DNA of 64,000 nt from Aquimarina aggregata. GTDB taxonomy: Bacteria > Bacteroidota > Bacteroidia > Flavobacteriales > Flavobacteriaceae. This document shows, piece after piece, positions 17,491-27,609 of the stretch (positions are counted from its first letter, which is position 1; every line of letters starts with the position of its first letter). The translations under genes and the position numbers were made by a program. The notes below the pieces were generated by a model. The model worked only from the letters and a program-made list of their open reading frames with translations, made no database searches and was not told the origin of the DNA. The stretch is from positions 124,001-188,000 of the forward strand of contig NZ_LQRT01000003.1 in NCBI RefSeq assembly GCF_001632745.1. The letters run 5' to 3'.

Positions 17491-17850
17491 ATGAACTCTA
17501 AAAAAACCATTTTCCCTTATCTTTTTTTAACTATATCAACTCTAAATTCTTGTAAAAACAAAATTTCTTGTCAAATCCCAGAAGAAGTTACGTATTCAAA
17601 ACAAATCAAAACTATTATAGAAACAGATTGTTTTTTATGTCATGCTCAAGATGTTTATAAAACAAAAGCTTCTAGAAACAAAATATTTGACTATGAAAGC
17701 TTAAAAAAATCCGGAAAGTCTGGGGTTCTTATTGGATCTATTACTCATACTAAAGGTTATATCGCCATGCCCTATAAAAAAGGGGTCAAAATAGATAGTT
17801 GTAATATTGAACTTATCAAGAAATGGGTGCAGACCGGAATGAAGAATTAA
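17491..17850 (+). CDS. Monoheme cytochrome c lipoprotein
   Basis: A 119-residue protein with a lipobox ending at C21 (STLNSC) and one CFLCH haem site (C47, C50, H51). The later segment GYIAMPYKKG supplies a methionine as likely sixth ligand, so it reads as a small class I-like cytochrome c tethered to a membrane. It is probably the outermost carrier of this operon's chain. It follows the pentaheme gene by 12 nt. Confidence 0.82.
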   Translation: MNSKKTIFPYLFLTISTLNSCKNKISCQIPEEVTYSKQIKTIIETDCFLCHAQDVYKTKASRNKIFDYESLKKSGKSGVLIGSITHTKGYIAMPYKKGVKIDSCNIELIKKWVQTGMKN

Positions 17851-17868
17851 CTACTAATTACAAACTAA

Positions 17869-19254
17869 TTGAAATACCTATTAAATACTCTTTTTTCTAG
17901 TCGGTTTAGTGGATTATTATTACTCTTATTTGCTATATCAATGGCCATAGCTACTTTTCTAGAAAACGATTATAACACCGAAACTGCAAAGGCTCTAATA
18001 TACAATGCTAAATGGTTTGAAATACTGCTTCTTTTATTAATCATTAATTTTATAGGTAATATCGCAAAGTACAACCTTTTTAGTATTCAAAAAGCCCCAA
18101 TATTTCTGTTTCATATTGCTTTTATCATTATCATATTAGGAGCTGGGATTACTCGATATAGGGGTTATGAGGCATTAATTACGATCAAAGAAGGGGAATC
18201 TAATGATAGAATGATCTCTATTGACAATTATCTTCAGGTAATTGCTGGCAATGGCACTATAAATAAAAGTTATATCAGCAAACCAATATTAATGAGTGAG
18301 TTAGGGTTCAACAATATAACAGAAAACTTCGATTTTGAAGGAAAAAAAATCGAACTTGAACTAAAAGAATATATACCAAGAGCTAAATATGAACTAAAAG
18401 ACACCATTTCAGGGCATACCTATTTACATATAGTAATTGCTGAAAACGAAAATAGAAAAGACTTTTATATCCAGGAAGGGACTCGTGAAAACATTTATGG
18501 AATATCTATTGCTTTTAATACACAAAACAAACTCAAAACTGATATTTTGATTACTAAAAAAAATGAAACATGGCATGCCTCTTTCCCAGAAATCACTGAC
18601 TATTTTTCTATGATTCTTAATAAAGCTGGTTCCTATCCAAAAAATCAACTTACTCCTGTCCATTTTAAAGCACTCAGCAAAATAAATAACACTCAAATTG
18701 TATTTAATAAAATAGTCGAAAACAAAGTTCGAACCCTTGTTTCCGAAGAAAAGAATTCTGAAATAAAAAATCCTGAGGCCGCTATCATTATTTCAGCAAA
18801 ATCTGGAGCTGATCATAAAGAAATTACGTTATTTGGTGGCCCAGGTTATATGAATCCTTTCAGTACTTTTTTTATTAATGGTACTCATCTAAAACTTAGA
18901 TATGGTGCTAAACCCATTAAACTTCCTTTTTCAATTTACTTAAAAGACTTTAAACTAGAACGCTATCCGGGATCAAATAGTCCATCAGCATTTTATAGTG
19001 ATGTAGAAATTCAAGAAAAAAACAAATTGTTGAATCATACAATATTCATGAACAATGTTTTAGATCATAAAGGTTATAGATTTTTTCAATCTGCTTATTT
19101 ACCAGATGAAAGTGGTACTATTCTTTCTGTAAATTTTGATTATTGGGGAACATTGATCACTTACATCGGGTACAGTTTATTAGCTCTTGGTATGTTATTA
19201 AGTCTATTCTGGAAAAACTCTCATTTTGGATTAACACTAAAGCTTTTACGTTGA
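17869..19254 (+). CDS. resB: ResB-like cytochrome c maturation protein
   Basis: A 461-residue System II cytochrome c biogenesis protein. The N-terminus KYLLNTLFSSRFSGLLLLL with AIATFLEND is characteristic of ResB. Membrane segments occur at about 12-30, 47-65, 75-95 and at the C-terminus (about 425-450), enclosing a large periplasmic domain. ResB works with CcsA/ResC to deliver haem and attach it to CxxCH cysteines. The start is TTG at 17869, with no earlier ATG. It lies 18 nt after the monoheme gene and overlaps the next start by 4 nt. Its presence in an operon with seven c-haem sites suggests a dedicated maturation system. Confidence 0.85.
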   Translation: MKYLLNTLFSSRFSGLLLLLFAISMAIATFLENDYNTETAKALIYNAKWFEILLLLLIINFIGNIAKYNLFSIQKAPIFLFHIAFIIIILGAGITRYRGYEALITIKEGESNDRMISIDNYLQVIAGNGTINKSYISKPILMSELGFNNITENFDFEGKKIELELKEYIPRAKYELKDTISGHTYLHIVIAENENRKDFYIQEGTRENIYGISIAFNTQNKLKTDILITKKNETWHASFPEITDYFSMILNKAGSYPKNQLTPVHFKALSKINNTQIVFNKIVENKVRTLVSEEKNSEIKNPEAAIIISAKSGADHKEITLFGGPGYMNPFSTFFINGTHLKLRYGAKPIKLPFSIYLKDFKLERYPGSNSPSAFYSDVEIQEKNKLLNHTIFMNNVLDHKGYRFFQSAYLPDESGTILSVNFDYWGTLITYIGYSLLALGMLLSLFWKNSHFGLTLKLLR

Positions 19255-21041
19255 AAAAAAACATTATATATAGTTTTCTTAGTTTGATTTTAGTTACACT
19301 AAATGCTGCACAAGCACAACAGTTACATGGATTAAAACCCTATGAACTCGTTAACAGACAATATATTGACACCCACCATTGTGAAAAATTTGCCACGATA
19401 CAAGTTCAGGATTTTCAAGGTCGAATTAAACCTATTAGCACATTAGCTCTAGAATTAATCCGAAAAATATATGGCAAAAATAGTTTTGACTACATTAATA
19501 AAGAAAATCAAAAAAAACAGTTAACGTCTATACAAGTGTTTATCGGAATGCAGTATAAACCGGATTCTTGGCAGTTATTAGAATTTATTAAAATTGAAAA
19601 AAAAGCTATCCCAAAGTTAAAGGAATTAATAAAAATCAATACGTCTGGACATAGTAGCGCTTCACAATTTTTTGATTTTAAAGGAAATTACAAATTGAAA
19701 TCAATGGTCTCCTCTGCCTACACTAAATCCCCAGGAAAGAGAACCGTATTTGATAAAGATATTATAAAAATAGATGAGCGACTAAATATTGTCTGGAGTA
19801 TCTTTAATGGTCAATTCTTAAAAATATTCCCAAAAATAGATGATCCCAATTTAACATGGTACTCACCCGTAACATCTGAAATTGAATTTAACAAAAACGA
19901 CAAACATTTTGTAAACAAAATAATCCCCACTTATTTTTCTTATCTCGATTTAGGAATTGAAAAAGGAAATTGGCAAAAGGCAAATGAAACCATTGAACTA
20001 ATAAAAAGTTTTCAACAAAAAAATGGAAAAGCTATTTTATTATCTGACAAAAAGGTAAATACAGAAATTTGGTTCAACAAAAATCATATTTTTTTATGGT
20101 GCCTTATTGGATATACTTGCTTTGGTAGCCTATTAATGCTGTTAAGTTTCATAAGAATATTAAAAAAGTATAAAACAACAATCAAAAGACTTATTGCAGT
20201 AGTCATGTTTTTCTTAGTAGGTGTATTCGTTTTACATGCATTTGGAATTGCATTAAGATGGTATATATCAGGGCATGCCCCATGGAGCAATGGGTATGAG
20301 GCTAGTATTTTTATTGCTTGGATAGGAATGCTAGCAGGTTTTGGTTTTTCCAAAAATAGCTCATTTACTCCCGCTGCGGCCTCAATATTAGCTATATGTC
20401 TACTTGGAATAGCGCATGGTAGTCTAATGAATCCTGAAATCACAAACTTGGTTCCTGTACTAAAATCCTACTGGCTTTTAATTCATGTAGCAGTGATAAC
20501 AGCCAGTTATGGGTTTCTTGCATTAGGATCATTACTGTCATTAATTACTCTTCTTTTAATGTGTATTTATACTTTAACAAACAAGCAAGAAACAGATAAT
20601 ACAATTCAAAAATTAACCAACACCAATCAACTTACAAGTACAATTGGTCTATATATGCTTACAATTGGAACTTTCTTAGGGGGAATTTGGGCTAACGAAT
20701 CATGGGGAAGATATTGGGGTTGGGATCCCAAAGAAACATGGGCGTTAATAAGTATAATCATATATTCGTTTGTATTACACATCAGAATTATTATCCCAAA
20801 AAACTATCTATATACATATAATGTTTGCAGTTTACTAGCATTAGGTAGTCTTATTATGACATTTTTTGGGGTAAATTATTATCTATCAGGATTACACTCT
20901 TATGCTAAAGGCGATCCTTTTCCCATTCCTAAATGGATTTATATCATGATCCCAATTATCTTTTTAATTACAATCATTCCATTATTTAAAAAAGCTGTTG
21001 CTAAGAAAAGTACCCTTATGCACTATGGGCAAAAAAGTTGA
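19251..21041 (+). CDS. ccsA: CcsA/ResC-type cytochrome c assembly protein
   Basis: A 596-residue partner of ResB. The TTG at 19251 overlaps the resB stop (TTGA) and begins a signal peptide ending in AQAQQ; an upstream frame extension to 19143 lies wholly within resB and is unlikely. Residues about 24-270 form an extracytoplasmic domain. The C-terminal half is a polytopic CcsA domain with the haem-handling tryptophan-rich motif GRYWGWDPKETWALI and the conserved HAPWSNGYEA stretch. Many Bacteroidetes carry a single fused CcsBA; here the halves are separate. It ends the operon. Confidence 0.87.
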   Translation: MKKNIIYSFLSLILVTLNAAQAQQLHGLKPYELVNRQYIDTHHCEKFATIQVQDFQGRIKPISTLALELIRKIYGKNSFDYINKENQKKQLTSIQVFIGMQYKPDSWQLLEFIKIEKKAIPKLKELIKINTSGHSSASQFFDFKGNYKLKSMVSSAYTKSPGKRTVFDKDIIKIDERLNIVWSIFNGQFLKIFPKIDDPNLTWYSPVTSEIEFNKNDKHFVNKIIPTYFSYLDLGIEKGNWQKANETIELIKSFQQKNGKAILLSDKKVNTEIWFNKNHIFLWCLIGYTCFGSLLMLLSFIRILKKYKTTIKRLIAVVMFFLVGVFVLHAFGIALRWYISGHAPWSNGYEASIFIAWIGMLAGFGFSKNSSFTPAAASILAICLLGIAHGSLMNPEITNLVPVLKSYWLLIHVAVITASYGFLALGSLLSLITLLLMCIYTLTNKQETDNTIQKLTNTNQLTSTIGLYMLTIGTFLGGIWANESWGRYWGWDPKETWALISIIIYSFVLHIRIIIPKNYLYTYNVCSLLALGSLIMTFFGVNYYLSGLHSYAKGDPFPIPKWIYIMIPIIFLITIIPLFKKAVAKKSTLMHYGQKS

Positions 21042-21363
21042 TTACAATCTTCTCAAGCCAAAAGCAAAATAAACTTAAAGAATATGAAATTTTTAAGTTA
21101 CATGATTTAAAGTTATTTTTTTTAACTTAAAATAACTTACCTACAAACTCATAAATAAACTTGAATTCAATAAACTGGGATAGTCTAAAAATGATATTAG
21201 AACTATTCTCTTGTTCATCAATTTTCATATTAAAAAAACCGGTTACAACTCCTTGTAACCGGCAACACAAGAAACACTTAAAGTCACCTAATCCTTTAAG
21301 GTTTCAACACTAAATCTTACAACGAAATCCTTAAGATTTTATTTTATCTTTTTAATTATTATT
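21042..21363. other. 322-nt convergent intergenic region
   Basis: It contains an AT-only hairpin at 21110-21138 (AAGTTATTTT with AAAATAACTT), which may end the cytochrome operon weakly, and the narK terminator at 21232-21262. I see nothing else. Confidence 0.45.
21232..21262 (-). terminator. Terminator after narK
   Basis: Read on the minus strand: CCGGTTAC, an 8-nt loop, GTAACCGG and seven T. The stem is identical to that at 7550-7575. It lies about 100 nt beyond the narK stop. Confidence 0.88.
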
Positions 21364-22764
21364 TTAACTATATGCGGGAATATTTTTCATTTCTTTAGCA
21401 ACTGCCTTTTCATCTTCAGTAGAAAATTTAATAGCTAAAGAAACAACAGCGGTAAAAACAACAAATATCCCTATAATAAAATACCCACTAGAGACCGCTT
21501 GCGAAGAAGCTATTGCTTGTGCTGCTTCTACTGCCTCTTGCCCTAAATCTTGGTTTGCAGCAATTGCCGTTTTTTCTGCTATAGCAGATTTTGACTTTAA
21601 CACCAATGCCGCTACAAAAGCCCCAACATTTCCTCCAGCACCAACAATACCAGAGATAGATCCTATGGCCTTATTATTTATAAAAGGAACAACAGAAAAA
21701 GTAGCTCCTTCAGCCATCTGAACCGTTAAACTGAAACCTACTAAAAAAACAATTCCCAATGTTAATCCAGTCATTCCAGAGAACAAAGATAACATTAGTC
21801 CTTCAATACCTAAAATAATTGCTAAAAAAAGTACACGCCCTCTTAATCCTTTTAGTTTTCCGAACTTATCTCCGAAAAAACCTCCTAAGGTTCTTGCAAA
21901 AATATTCATTAAAGCAAATGATAAAACTAGGTTACCAGCAGTAACACGTTCTAGATTAAATGTATTTTGTAAATAATCATCCATAGTACCATATACGGTT
22001 AGCTCCATACCAAAACAAGCTGCATACACCAAAAACAAAATCCATACTCTGTAATCCTTAACAGCACTTAAAAAACTAACCTCGTCTTTTTTAGGCTGTA
22101 ATAATTCTCCTTTTGCTTTTAACTCTTTATAATTACCATCTGGAGTATCTTGAGTAAAAAAAAAATATACTATTCCCATTAAAAAACAAACCACACCAGC
22201 AATGATCATACTATATCTCCAAGCATCGGTTTCTGCAATACCAAAACTAACAACAGCTGCTGCTATTAATGGCATTCCTAAACGATTAGCTCCTCCTCCT
22301 AGATTACCCCATCCGGCAGATGTTGCATTTGCAGTTCCTACTATATTAGGAGCAAACATAATTGAAGTATGAAATTGGGTAATTACAAATGAAGCCCCAA
22401 TAAAACCAATAAATAATCTACACACAATAAATTGCATAGGTGTTTGAACAAAACCTATCAAAATTACTGGAATAGCTCCTAAAATCAATAACCATGTATA
22501 ACAAATACGAGGTCCAAATTTATCACACAACTTACCAATTAACAACCTAGCAAAAACAGTTCCTGAAACCGCCACTATTATCGAATTCCATTTTTGGTCT
22601 GGTGTTAAGCCTAAATCTCTTACTACATCCGGCATAAATGGGACTATCCCAAACCATGCAAAGAAACACAGAAAGAACGCCACAGAGGTGATCCAAAAGG
22701 TTCTAATAGGTAAGCTTTTAAAATTTAGTAGTTGTAACGTTGTAGATTTACTATTACTATTCAT
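21364..22764 (-). CDS. narK: NarK/NasA-type nitrate/nitrite transporter (MFS)
   Basis: A 466-residue inner-membrane transporter of the nitrate/nitrite porter family, with twelve predicted helices. The first nitrate signature, SAGWGNLGGGANR, lies at 149-161 and its repeat GIVGAGGNVGAF in the second half. The loop motif RLLIGKLCDKFGPR (73-86) is the MFS signature between helices 2 and 3. It imports nitrate, or exchanges nitrate and nitrite, for the assimilatory pathway around it. It is transcribed alone, with an island operator upstream and a strong terminator downstream. Confidence 0.93.
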   Translation of the reverse strand: MNSNSKSTTLQLLNFKSLPIRTFWITSVAFFLCFFAWFGIVPFMPDVVRDLGLTPDQKWNSIIVAVSGTVFARLLIGKLCDKFGPRICYTWLLILGAIPVILIGFVQTPMQFIVCRLFIGFIGASFVITQFHTSIMFAPNIVGTANATSAGWGNLGGGANRLGMPLIAAAVVSFGIAETDAWRYSMIIAGVVCFLMGIVYFFFTQDTPDGNYKELKAKGELLQPKKDEVSFLSAVKDYRVWILFLVYAACFGMELTVYGTMDDYLQNTFNLERVTAGNLVLSFALMNIFARTLGGFFGDKFGKLKGLRGRVLFLAIILGIEGLMLSLFSGMTGLTLGIVFLVGFSLTVQMAEGATFSVVPFINNKAIGSISGIVGAGGNVGAFVAALVLKSKSAIAEKTAIAANQDLGQEAVEAAQAIASSQAVSSGYFIIGIFVVFTAVVSLAIKFSTEDEKAVAKEMKNIPAYS

Positions 22765-22813
22765 GATTACTCAGTTTTAGATTTTTTATATTTAAGAGTT
22801 AAAATATTTCAAT

Positions 22814-22878
22814 CAAAACTAAGTACAAATACTTAAAATAAAAATTTAACTAGGTATTTTATTACGTATTAATATCTA
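22814..22878 (-). promoter_or_regulatory. narK promoter with proximal palindrome and distal half-site
   Basis: The proximal palindrome TAAGTA-CAAA-TACTTA (22820-22835) runs on the minus strand into GTTTTG, giving TAGTTTTG as the -7-like element (complement of 22814-22821). There is no -33 TTG. A second, half-degenerate copy, TACGTA-TTAA-TATCTA, lies at 22863-22878, 43 nt further upstream, close to four helical turns. Confidence 0.72.
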
Positions 22879-22980
22879 TTATTATGATATTCATAATTAC
22901 CAAGTAAACTATTTACTAAAAATAGAATTTTAAAGTTTATAGATTCTAAAATTGATAATTAGAATATTCTCCAAAACTAA

Positions 22981-23805
22981 TTAATGCTCAAGAAAATTAA
23001 TTAAGTGCGCCCTATATTTATAATAATCTGGATGATCCAGCACATCTTTACGCAAACGTGGTCTTTCAAAATCAATTTCTAATATATCTCCAACTTTTGC
23101 TCTGGGACCACTAGTCATCATAATCACTCTATCTGCCAAAAATATAGATTCATCCACATCATGAGTAATCATTATAGCAGTAATTTTTTCTTGATTCCAC
23201 ACCTCAATCAATACATCCTGTAACTCACCTCTGGTTAATGAATCTAACATTCCGAAAGGCTCGTCCAATAACAATACTTTTGGCTTAATTGCAAATGCTC
23301 TAGCAATACCAACACGTTGTTGCATTCCTTGTGATAATTCTTTAGCCTTTTTATGCATAGCGTCCTCTAAACCTACTTTTGCTAAATAATATTTTACGAT
23401 ATCATCTCTGTCCTTTTTTGTGCCATGTGCAAAAACCTGTTTAACACCTAACATTACATTTTCATATGCAGTCATCCAGGGTAAAAGACTAGGGGATTGA
23501 AAAATAACACCTCTATCGGGACCTGGTCCTTTTATTGTTTGATTGTTCACAACGATTGTACCTCTAGATATTGGATTAAGTCCTGCTATCATTGTAAGTA
23601 AAGTAGATTTTCCACAACCCGAATGACCTATTATAGAAATAAATTCTTCATGTTTTATTTTTAGATCCAAATCATCTAACACCACATAATCACCTTTTGG
23701 AGTGGGATAGATTTTGGTTAGTTGAGAAATATCCAACATATATTTATCTTCAAACAGCCCATTATCCGTTCTACGAATAATAGATTTATCAAGTATATCT
23801 TCCAT
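22981..23805 (-). CDS. nrtD: NrtD-type nitrate ABC transporter ATPase
   Basis: A 274-residue ATPase of the nitrate/taurine importer group. Walker [10 protein letters not shown] (60-68), signature LSQGMQQR, Walker B VLLLDEP and a normal switch His (H215 in ITHDVDE) are all present. It pairs with the neighbouring ATPase to power the permease. It is last in the operon nrtA-nrtB-nrtC-nrtD, 9 nt after the preceding gene. An N-terminal extension of about 24 residues precedes the usual start of the domain. Confidence 0.9.
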   Translation of the reverse strand: MEDILDKSIIRRTDNGLFEDKYMLDISQLTKIYPTPKGDYVVLDDLDLKIKHEEFISIIGHSGCGKSTLLTMIAGLNPISRGTIVVNNQTIKGPGPDRGVIFQSPSLLPWMTAYENVMLGVKQVFAHGTKKDRDDIVKYYLAKVGLEDAMHKKAKELSQGMQQRVGIARAFAIKPKVLLLDEPFGMLDSLTRGELQDVLIEVWNQEKITAIMITHDVDESIFLADRVIMMTSGPRAKVGDILEIDFERPRLRKDVLDHPDYYKYRAHLINFLEH

Positions 23806-23814
23806 ACATTTTTT

Positions 23815-24678
23815 TTATTTAAAACTTATCCTTTGAAAAGGCATTGGCTTTATTCTAGGCTTAATATTTGGCAATACGTAAGTGTTTTTTTTCGTCGAAG
23901 AACGTTGTTCTCCAATTTGTATTAAATACTCAATAATACCATTACGCAATTTTTTATATTCTTCATTATGGTTTAAAGCAGTTTTATCTCTTGGGCGCTC
24001 CAAATTAATTTTGTACTCTGGACCTAAAGTCGCTTTTGGACCGGGTTTTAAAGGAATAATCCTATCTGCCATTAAAATTCCTTCGTCAACATCATTAGTT
24101 ATTAAAAGAGCCGTTTTCTTATCCTTGTTCCAAATCTTAAGAATTTCTTGTTGAAGATTACCTCGTGTTAACGCGTCTAATGCACTTAAAGGCTCATCCA
24201 TTAAAATCACCTCTGGACTCATCGACAACGCTCGAGTAACTGAAACCCTTTGACGCATTCCACCAGAAAGCTCTTTTGGCAATTTATTGATTGCAGGAAG
24301 TAAATTCACCATGTCAACATATTCTTTTACTCTTTTATTCCTATCTCTTCTTAGCATTTTTTTAAAAGCTTCTTTTACAGCCATACCGACATTATTTCCA
24401 ACATTAAGCCAAGGTAATAATGAATAATTTTGAAAAATCACTCCGCGTTCATGACTTGGGCCTGTAACAGGTTTACCTTTAAAAAGAACCTCTCCTTCAT
24501 CGGGCATCATAAGTCCTGAAATTAAGTTAATTAACGTAGTTTTTCCGCTTCCTGTAAATCCAACAATAGCAACAAACTCGCCTTCTTCAATTTCAAGATT
24601 GATATTAGATAATACCTGAGTACGATTTTTTCCCACACCAAAAGATTTAGAAACATTTCTAAGTTCTATATATGCCAT
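23815..24678 (-). CDS. nrtC: Second nitrate ABC transporter ATPase, with altered switch residue
   Basis: A 287-residue ATPase with Walker [10 protein letters not shown] (40-48), signature LSGGMRQR and Walker B VILMDEP. The switch (H-loop) histidine is replaced by asparagine (N195 in ITNDVDEG), which normally abolishes hydrolysis at that site. Together with the intact partner at 22981-23805 this predicts an asymmetric ATPase dimer. Unlike cyanobacterial NrtC it has no fused NrtA-like C-terminal domain, only a basic tail of about 40 residues. It lies 11 nt after the permease gene. Confidence 0.87.
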   Translation of the reverse strand: MAYIELRNVSKSFGVGKNRTQVLSNINLEIEEGEFVAIVGFTGSGKTTLINLISGLMMPDEGEVLFKGKPVTGPSHERGVIFQNYSLLPWLNVGNNVGMAVKEAFKKMLRRDRNKRVKEYVDMVNLLPAINKLPKELSGGMRQRVSVTRALSMSPEVILMDEPLSALDALTRGNLQQEILKIWNKDKKTALLITNDVDEGILMADRIIPLKPGPKATLGPEYKINLERPRDKTALNHNEEYKKLRNGIIEYLIQIGEQRSSTKKNTYVLPNIKPRIKPMPFQRISFK

Positions 24679-24689
24679 ATATCTATTTT

Positions 24690-25787
24690 TTAAGTAGTTT
24701 CTTCAGTAAATGTCACAAACTTTTGTATGGTTAGCATAATTCTATCTAACAAGAACCCTATAATTCCTATTACAAACATTGCGACAATAATTTTTGAATT
24801 TGAATCATTAGCTCCGTTCTGAAACTCTTCCCATACAAAAGAACCTAAACCAGGGCTTTGTGCTAACAATTCAATAGCAATTAAAACCATCCATGCAACA
24901 GACAAAGTGATTCTTAAACCCGTAAAAATTAAAGGAAAAGAAGACGGCAAGATGATTTTGAAGACTTTTTGCCCTACGCTAAGCTGTAATACCTTAGCGA
25001 CATTAATATAATCCTTTTCTACAGATGATACACCCATACTCGTATTTACTAATGTTGCCCACATAGAACAAAGTCCTACACTTATAAATGAAATGATAAA
25101 CGAACTATCTGAATCAGAATTTTTAGTTAGGGTTTTAACAATCATAAAAACCAATAGTAACCAAACCACAGGCGAAACAGGTTTAAAAATTTGTATTAAC
25201 CAATTTACCGATGACCGCAATGTATTACTTAATCCAAGCATTATCCCTATTGGAACAGCTATAAACAATGCCAATAAAAAACCTGCAAAAACAGTTTTCA
25301 AACTTGTCAAAATCTGATCTACAAAAGATGGTCTTCCTGTGTATTTTATAGCTGTTAAACCTTGAGACTCACGTTTTTCATTTGTGGCAGCCACTTTTTC
25401 TGCAAACACAGATTTTTTTTCAGATATGATTCTATGATCTGCCAACAATGATTTATAAGCCACCCAAACTTGTGCTGGTGATGGCAAAGTATTAGGTTGA
25501 CAACTAATATCACCAGACTCTATACAGGTTCTCATTTCTAAGGAAGCAGCTTCTCCTTGATCCACAAGTGCTTTTTCTATACGCGCATTTTTTTCAATGT
25601 TATATAGATACCTAGCTCCAGAGTGCCATAATATCAAGAAAAGCCCTACAGATAAAATCGGTAAGAGTATTTTCTTAAACAAGGCTACCATATTTTTCTT
25701 TATCTCTTCTCCGGCCACAAGTCTTATTGCAGGTTCAAAAAAACCTAACCCTACAAAATTTAGGATATGAATTGATCTATCTTTCAT
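24690..25787 (-). CDS. nrtB: NrtB-type nitrate ABC transporter permease
   Basis: A 365-residue inner-membrane permease. A first helix (about 38-55) is followed by a periplasmic stretch with two cysteines (C88, C96), then five further helices with a binding-protein-dependent transport loop near residues 255-290 ([14 protein letters not shown] and later [16 protein letters not shown]). This matches the NrtB/SsuC group. The N-terminus before M33 is unusual in length, so initiation at that Met is possible. It follows the binding-protein gene by 73 nt, interrupted by a hairpin. Confidence 0.88.
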   Translation of the reverse strand: MKDRSIHILNFVGLGFFEPAIRLVAGEEIKKNMVALFKKILLPILSVGLFLILWHSGARYLYNIEKNARIEKALVDQGEAASLEMRTCIESGDISCQPNTLPSPAQVWVAYKSLLADHRIISEKKSVFAEKVAATNEKRESQGLTAIKYTGRPSFVDQILTSLKTVFAGFLLALFIAVPIGIMLGLSNTLRSSVNWLIQIFKPVSPVVWLLLVFMIVKTLTKNSDSDSSFIISFISVGLCSMWATLVNTSMGVSSVEKDYINVAKVLQLSVGQKVFKIILPSSFPLIFTGLRITLSVAWMVLIAIELLAQSPGLGSFVWEEFQNGANDSNSKIIVAMFVIGIIGFLLDRIMLTIQKFVTFTEETT

Positions 25788-25813
25788 TTCTTATATTTTA
25801 AAGCATAAAATCA

Positions 25814-25847
25814 CCGATCATCAAGCTTTAATTTGTTTGATGATCGG
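25814..25847 (-). terminator. Intergenic hairpin between nrtA and nrtB
   Basis: An 11-bp stem, CCGATCATCAA with TTGATGATCGG, and a 12-nt loop. Read on the minus strand it is followed by TGATTTTA, a poor U tract. It probably acts as a leaky terminator or 3' stabiliser that leaves more binding-protein mRNA than permease mRNA, a common arrangement in ABC import operons. Confidence 0.55.
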
Positions 25848-25860
25848 ATTTTAAAATTAA

Positions 25861-27261
25861 TTATTGAATACTTGAAACTTCTTTAGTACTTTCTTTGTTT
25901 CCGATATTGAAACTATTGATGTATCCTAGAGGATCTTTTGCATCATACTTTTTACCGTCAATAAAATCTGTAGTCACAGGTTTATAGCCATCTGTGTTGG
26001 GTAATTCTGTAGCTTCTAAATGTCCTTCTGATACCAATAAATTAGCTGCTTTCGTCCAAATATCAGGACGATAAATATTCTTTATTGTTTTATCATACCA
26101 TTCTGCAGGTTTACTTTCTGGAATTTGTCCCCATCTTCTCATTTGAGTTAAGAACCATACACCATCAGAATAAAAAGGATAAGTAGCATTATAACGATAA
26201 AAGACATTAAAATCAGGCATTTCTCTTTTGTCACCTTTTTCAAACTCAAAAGTTCCTGTCATTGAATTAGCCAACACAACTTCATCTGCTCCAACATATC
26301 CTGGCATAGACAAGATTTTCACAGCTTCTTTACGATTTCCTGGTGTATCTAGCCATTTTCCGGCTCTAATCAGTGCTTTTGTTACCGCAACGGCAGTATT
26401 TGGATATTTTTCTGTAAATTTTTTAGTCATTACAAATACTTTTTCTGGATTGTTTTTCCAGATATCGTAATTTGTAGTTACTGGTACACCAATGCCTTTA
26501 AAAACGGCTTGTTGATTCCATGGTTCGCCAACACAATATCCATAAATAGTACCCGCTTCAAGAGTAGCAGGCATCTGTGGTGGTGGTGTTACCGATAACA
26601 ATACCTCTGCATCTATTTGCCCTTGAATATTTTCTTTAGAATACATACCTGGATGTATTCCTGCAGCAGCAAGCCAATATCTAATTTCATAATTATGTGT
26701 TGAAACAGGAAATACCATCCCCATTTTAAAGGCTTTACCATCGTTCTTATAGGATTCTATTACAGGCTTAAGCGATTCAGCCGAAATAGGATGAATTGGC
26801 TTTCCGTCTTCTCCTTTAGGAACATTCGGTTTCATCTTTGACCAAACATCATTAGATACTGTAATACCATTACCATTTAAATCCATAGAAAAAGGAGTAA
26901 CTAACTCTGCTTGTCTACCAAAGCCAGCACCTGCAGCTATAGGTTGACCGGCCAACATATGAGAACCATCAAGCTGACCATCAATAACGCGATCTAAAAC
27001 ATTTTTCCAATTTGATTGCGCTTCAATTGAAACAAAAAGCCCCTCATCTTCAAAAAAACCTTTTTCTTTGGCAATCGCCAAAGGTGCCATATCTGTAAGC
27101 TTAATAAAACCAAACGTTAGTTGAGGTTTTTCGATAAGAAGATCTGAAGTTTTTTCTACAGAAGAGTCATTTGATGCTATTCCTTTCTTTTTTTTACCTG
27201 CACAAGATGTTAAAATCATGGCAGTAACTATAACTACAATTTTAATATAAGTTTTTTTCAT
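25861..27261 (-). CDS. nrtA: NrtA-type nitrate-binding lipoprotein
   Basis: A 466-residue solute-binding protein of the NrtA/SsuA group, lipid-anchored through lipobox LTSC (C20). The early mature part contains [18 protein letters not shown], the usual start of this fold, and later [13 protein letters not shown] and [13 protein letters not shown], which match nitrate-binding proteins. I chose the ATG at 27261, which begins a normal signal peptide ([10 protein letters not shown]). An in-frame GTG at 27285 would add eight polar residues and sits close behind the promoter. It delivers nitrate to the NrtBCD importer. Confidence 0.92.
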   Translation of the reverse strand: MKKTYIKIVVIVTAMILTSCAGKKKKGIASNDSSVEKTSDLLIEKPQLTFGFIKLTDMAPLAIAKEKGFFEDEGLFVSIEAQSNWKNVLDRVIDGQLDGSHMLAGQPIAAGAGFGRQAELVTPFSMDLNGNGITVSNDVWSKMKPNVPKGEDGKPIHPISAESLKPVIESYKNDGKAFKMGMVFPVSTHNYEIRYWLAAAGIHPGMYSKENIQGQIDAEVLLSVTPPPQMPATLEAGTIYGYCVGEPWNQQAVFKGIGVPVTTNYDIWKNNPEKVFVMTKKFTEKYPNTAVAVTKALIRAGKWLDTPGNRKEAVKILSMPGYVGADEVVLANSMTGTFEFEKGDKREMPDFNVFYRYNATYPFYSDGVWFLTQMRRWGQIPESKPAEWYDKTIKNIYRPDIWTKAANLLVSEGHLEATELPNTDGYKPVTTDFIDGKKYDAKDPLGYINSFNIGNKESTKEVSSIQ

Positions 27262-27299
27262 AATTCTGTGTTTTGAAAATTTCACTAAGTAGAACTATC

Positions 27300-27363
27300 C
27301 AAAACTAAGTATTATTACTTATTTTTAATAGTTTTTAAGAAAAAAAATACGTATTCATGGCAT
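27300..27363 (-). promoter_or_regulatory. nrtA promoter with proximal palindrome and distal half-site
   Basis: The proximal palindrome TAAGTA-TTAT-TACTTA (27306-27321) runs on the minus strand into GTTTTG, giving TAGTTTTG (complement of 27300-27307). No -33 TTG is present. A distal TACGTA half-site at 27348-27353 starts exactly 42 nt upstream. A further TAAGTA half lies at 27286-27291, downstream of the -7 element. Confidence 0.72.
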
Positions 27364-27593
27364 TATTATGTATAATTCTAAAATTGATAAATCAAATTGA
27401 TTTTTCAATAATTCATTTGTTAAAAAATTAAAGATAGGAAAATATCAACAAACTAAAAAGTTAAAAATTCCTTTAAAAACAACACCTTACAAAGCTTTTT
27501 CCACACCTCTTTAAATTGAAAACCGTAAGAATTAGGTCAACACCCCATTAAAACCAATTAATCAAATTTGAACATTTGTTAGTTAAAAATAAT

Positions 27594-27609
27594 TAAGTAT
27601 ATTTACGTA
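27594..27609 (+). promoter_or_regulatory. Island palindrome before the tandem-PilJ gene
   Basis: TAAGTA-TATT-TACGTA, a full copy of the island palindrome ending 32 nt before the ATG at 27642. Unlike the other copies it has no adjoining TTTTG on either strand, so I cannot place the core promoter. Confidence 0.6.

Noticed and set aside
19143..19250. Upstream extension of CcsA into resB
   Set aside because: The extra 36 residues are encoded entirely inside resB, and the TTG at 19251 begins a normal signal peptide.
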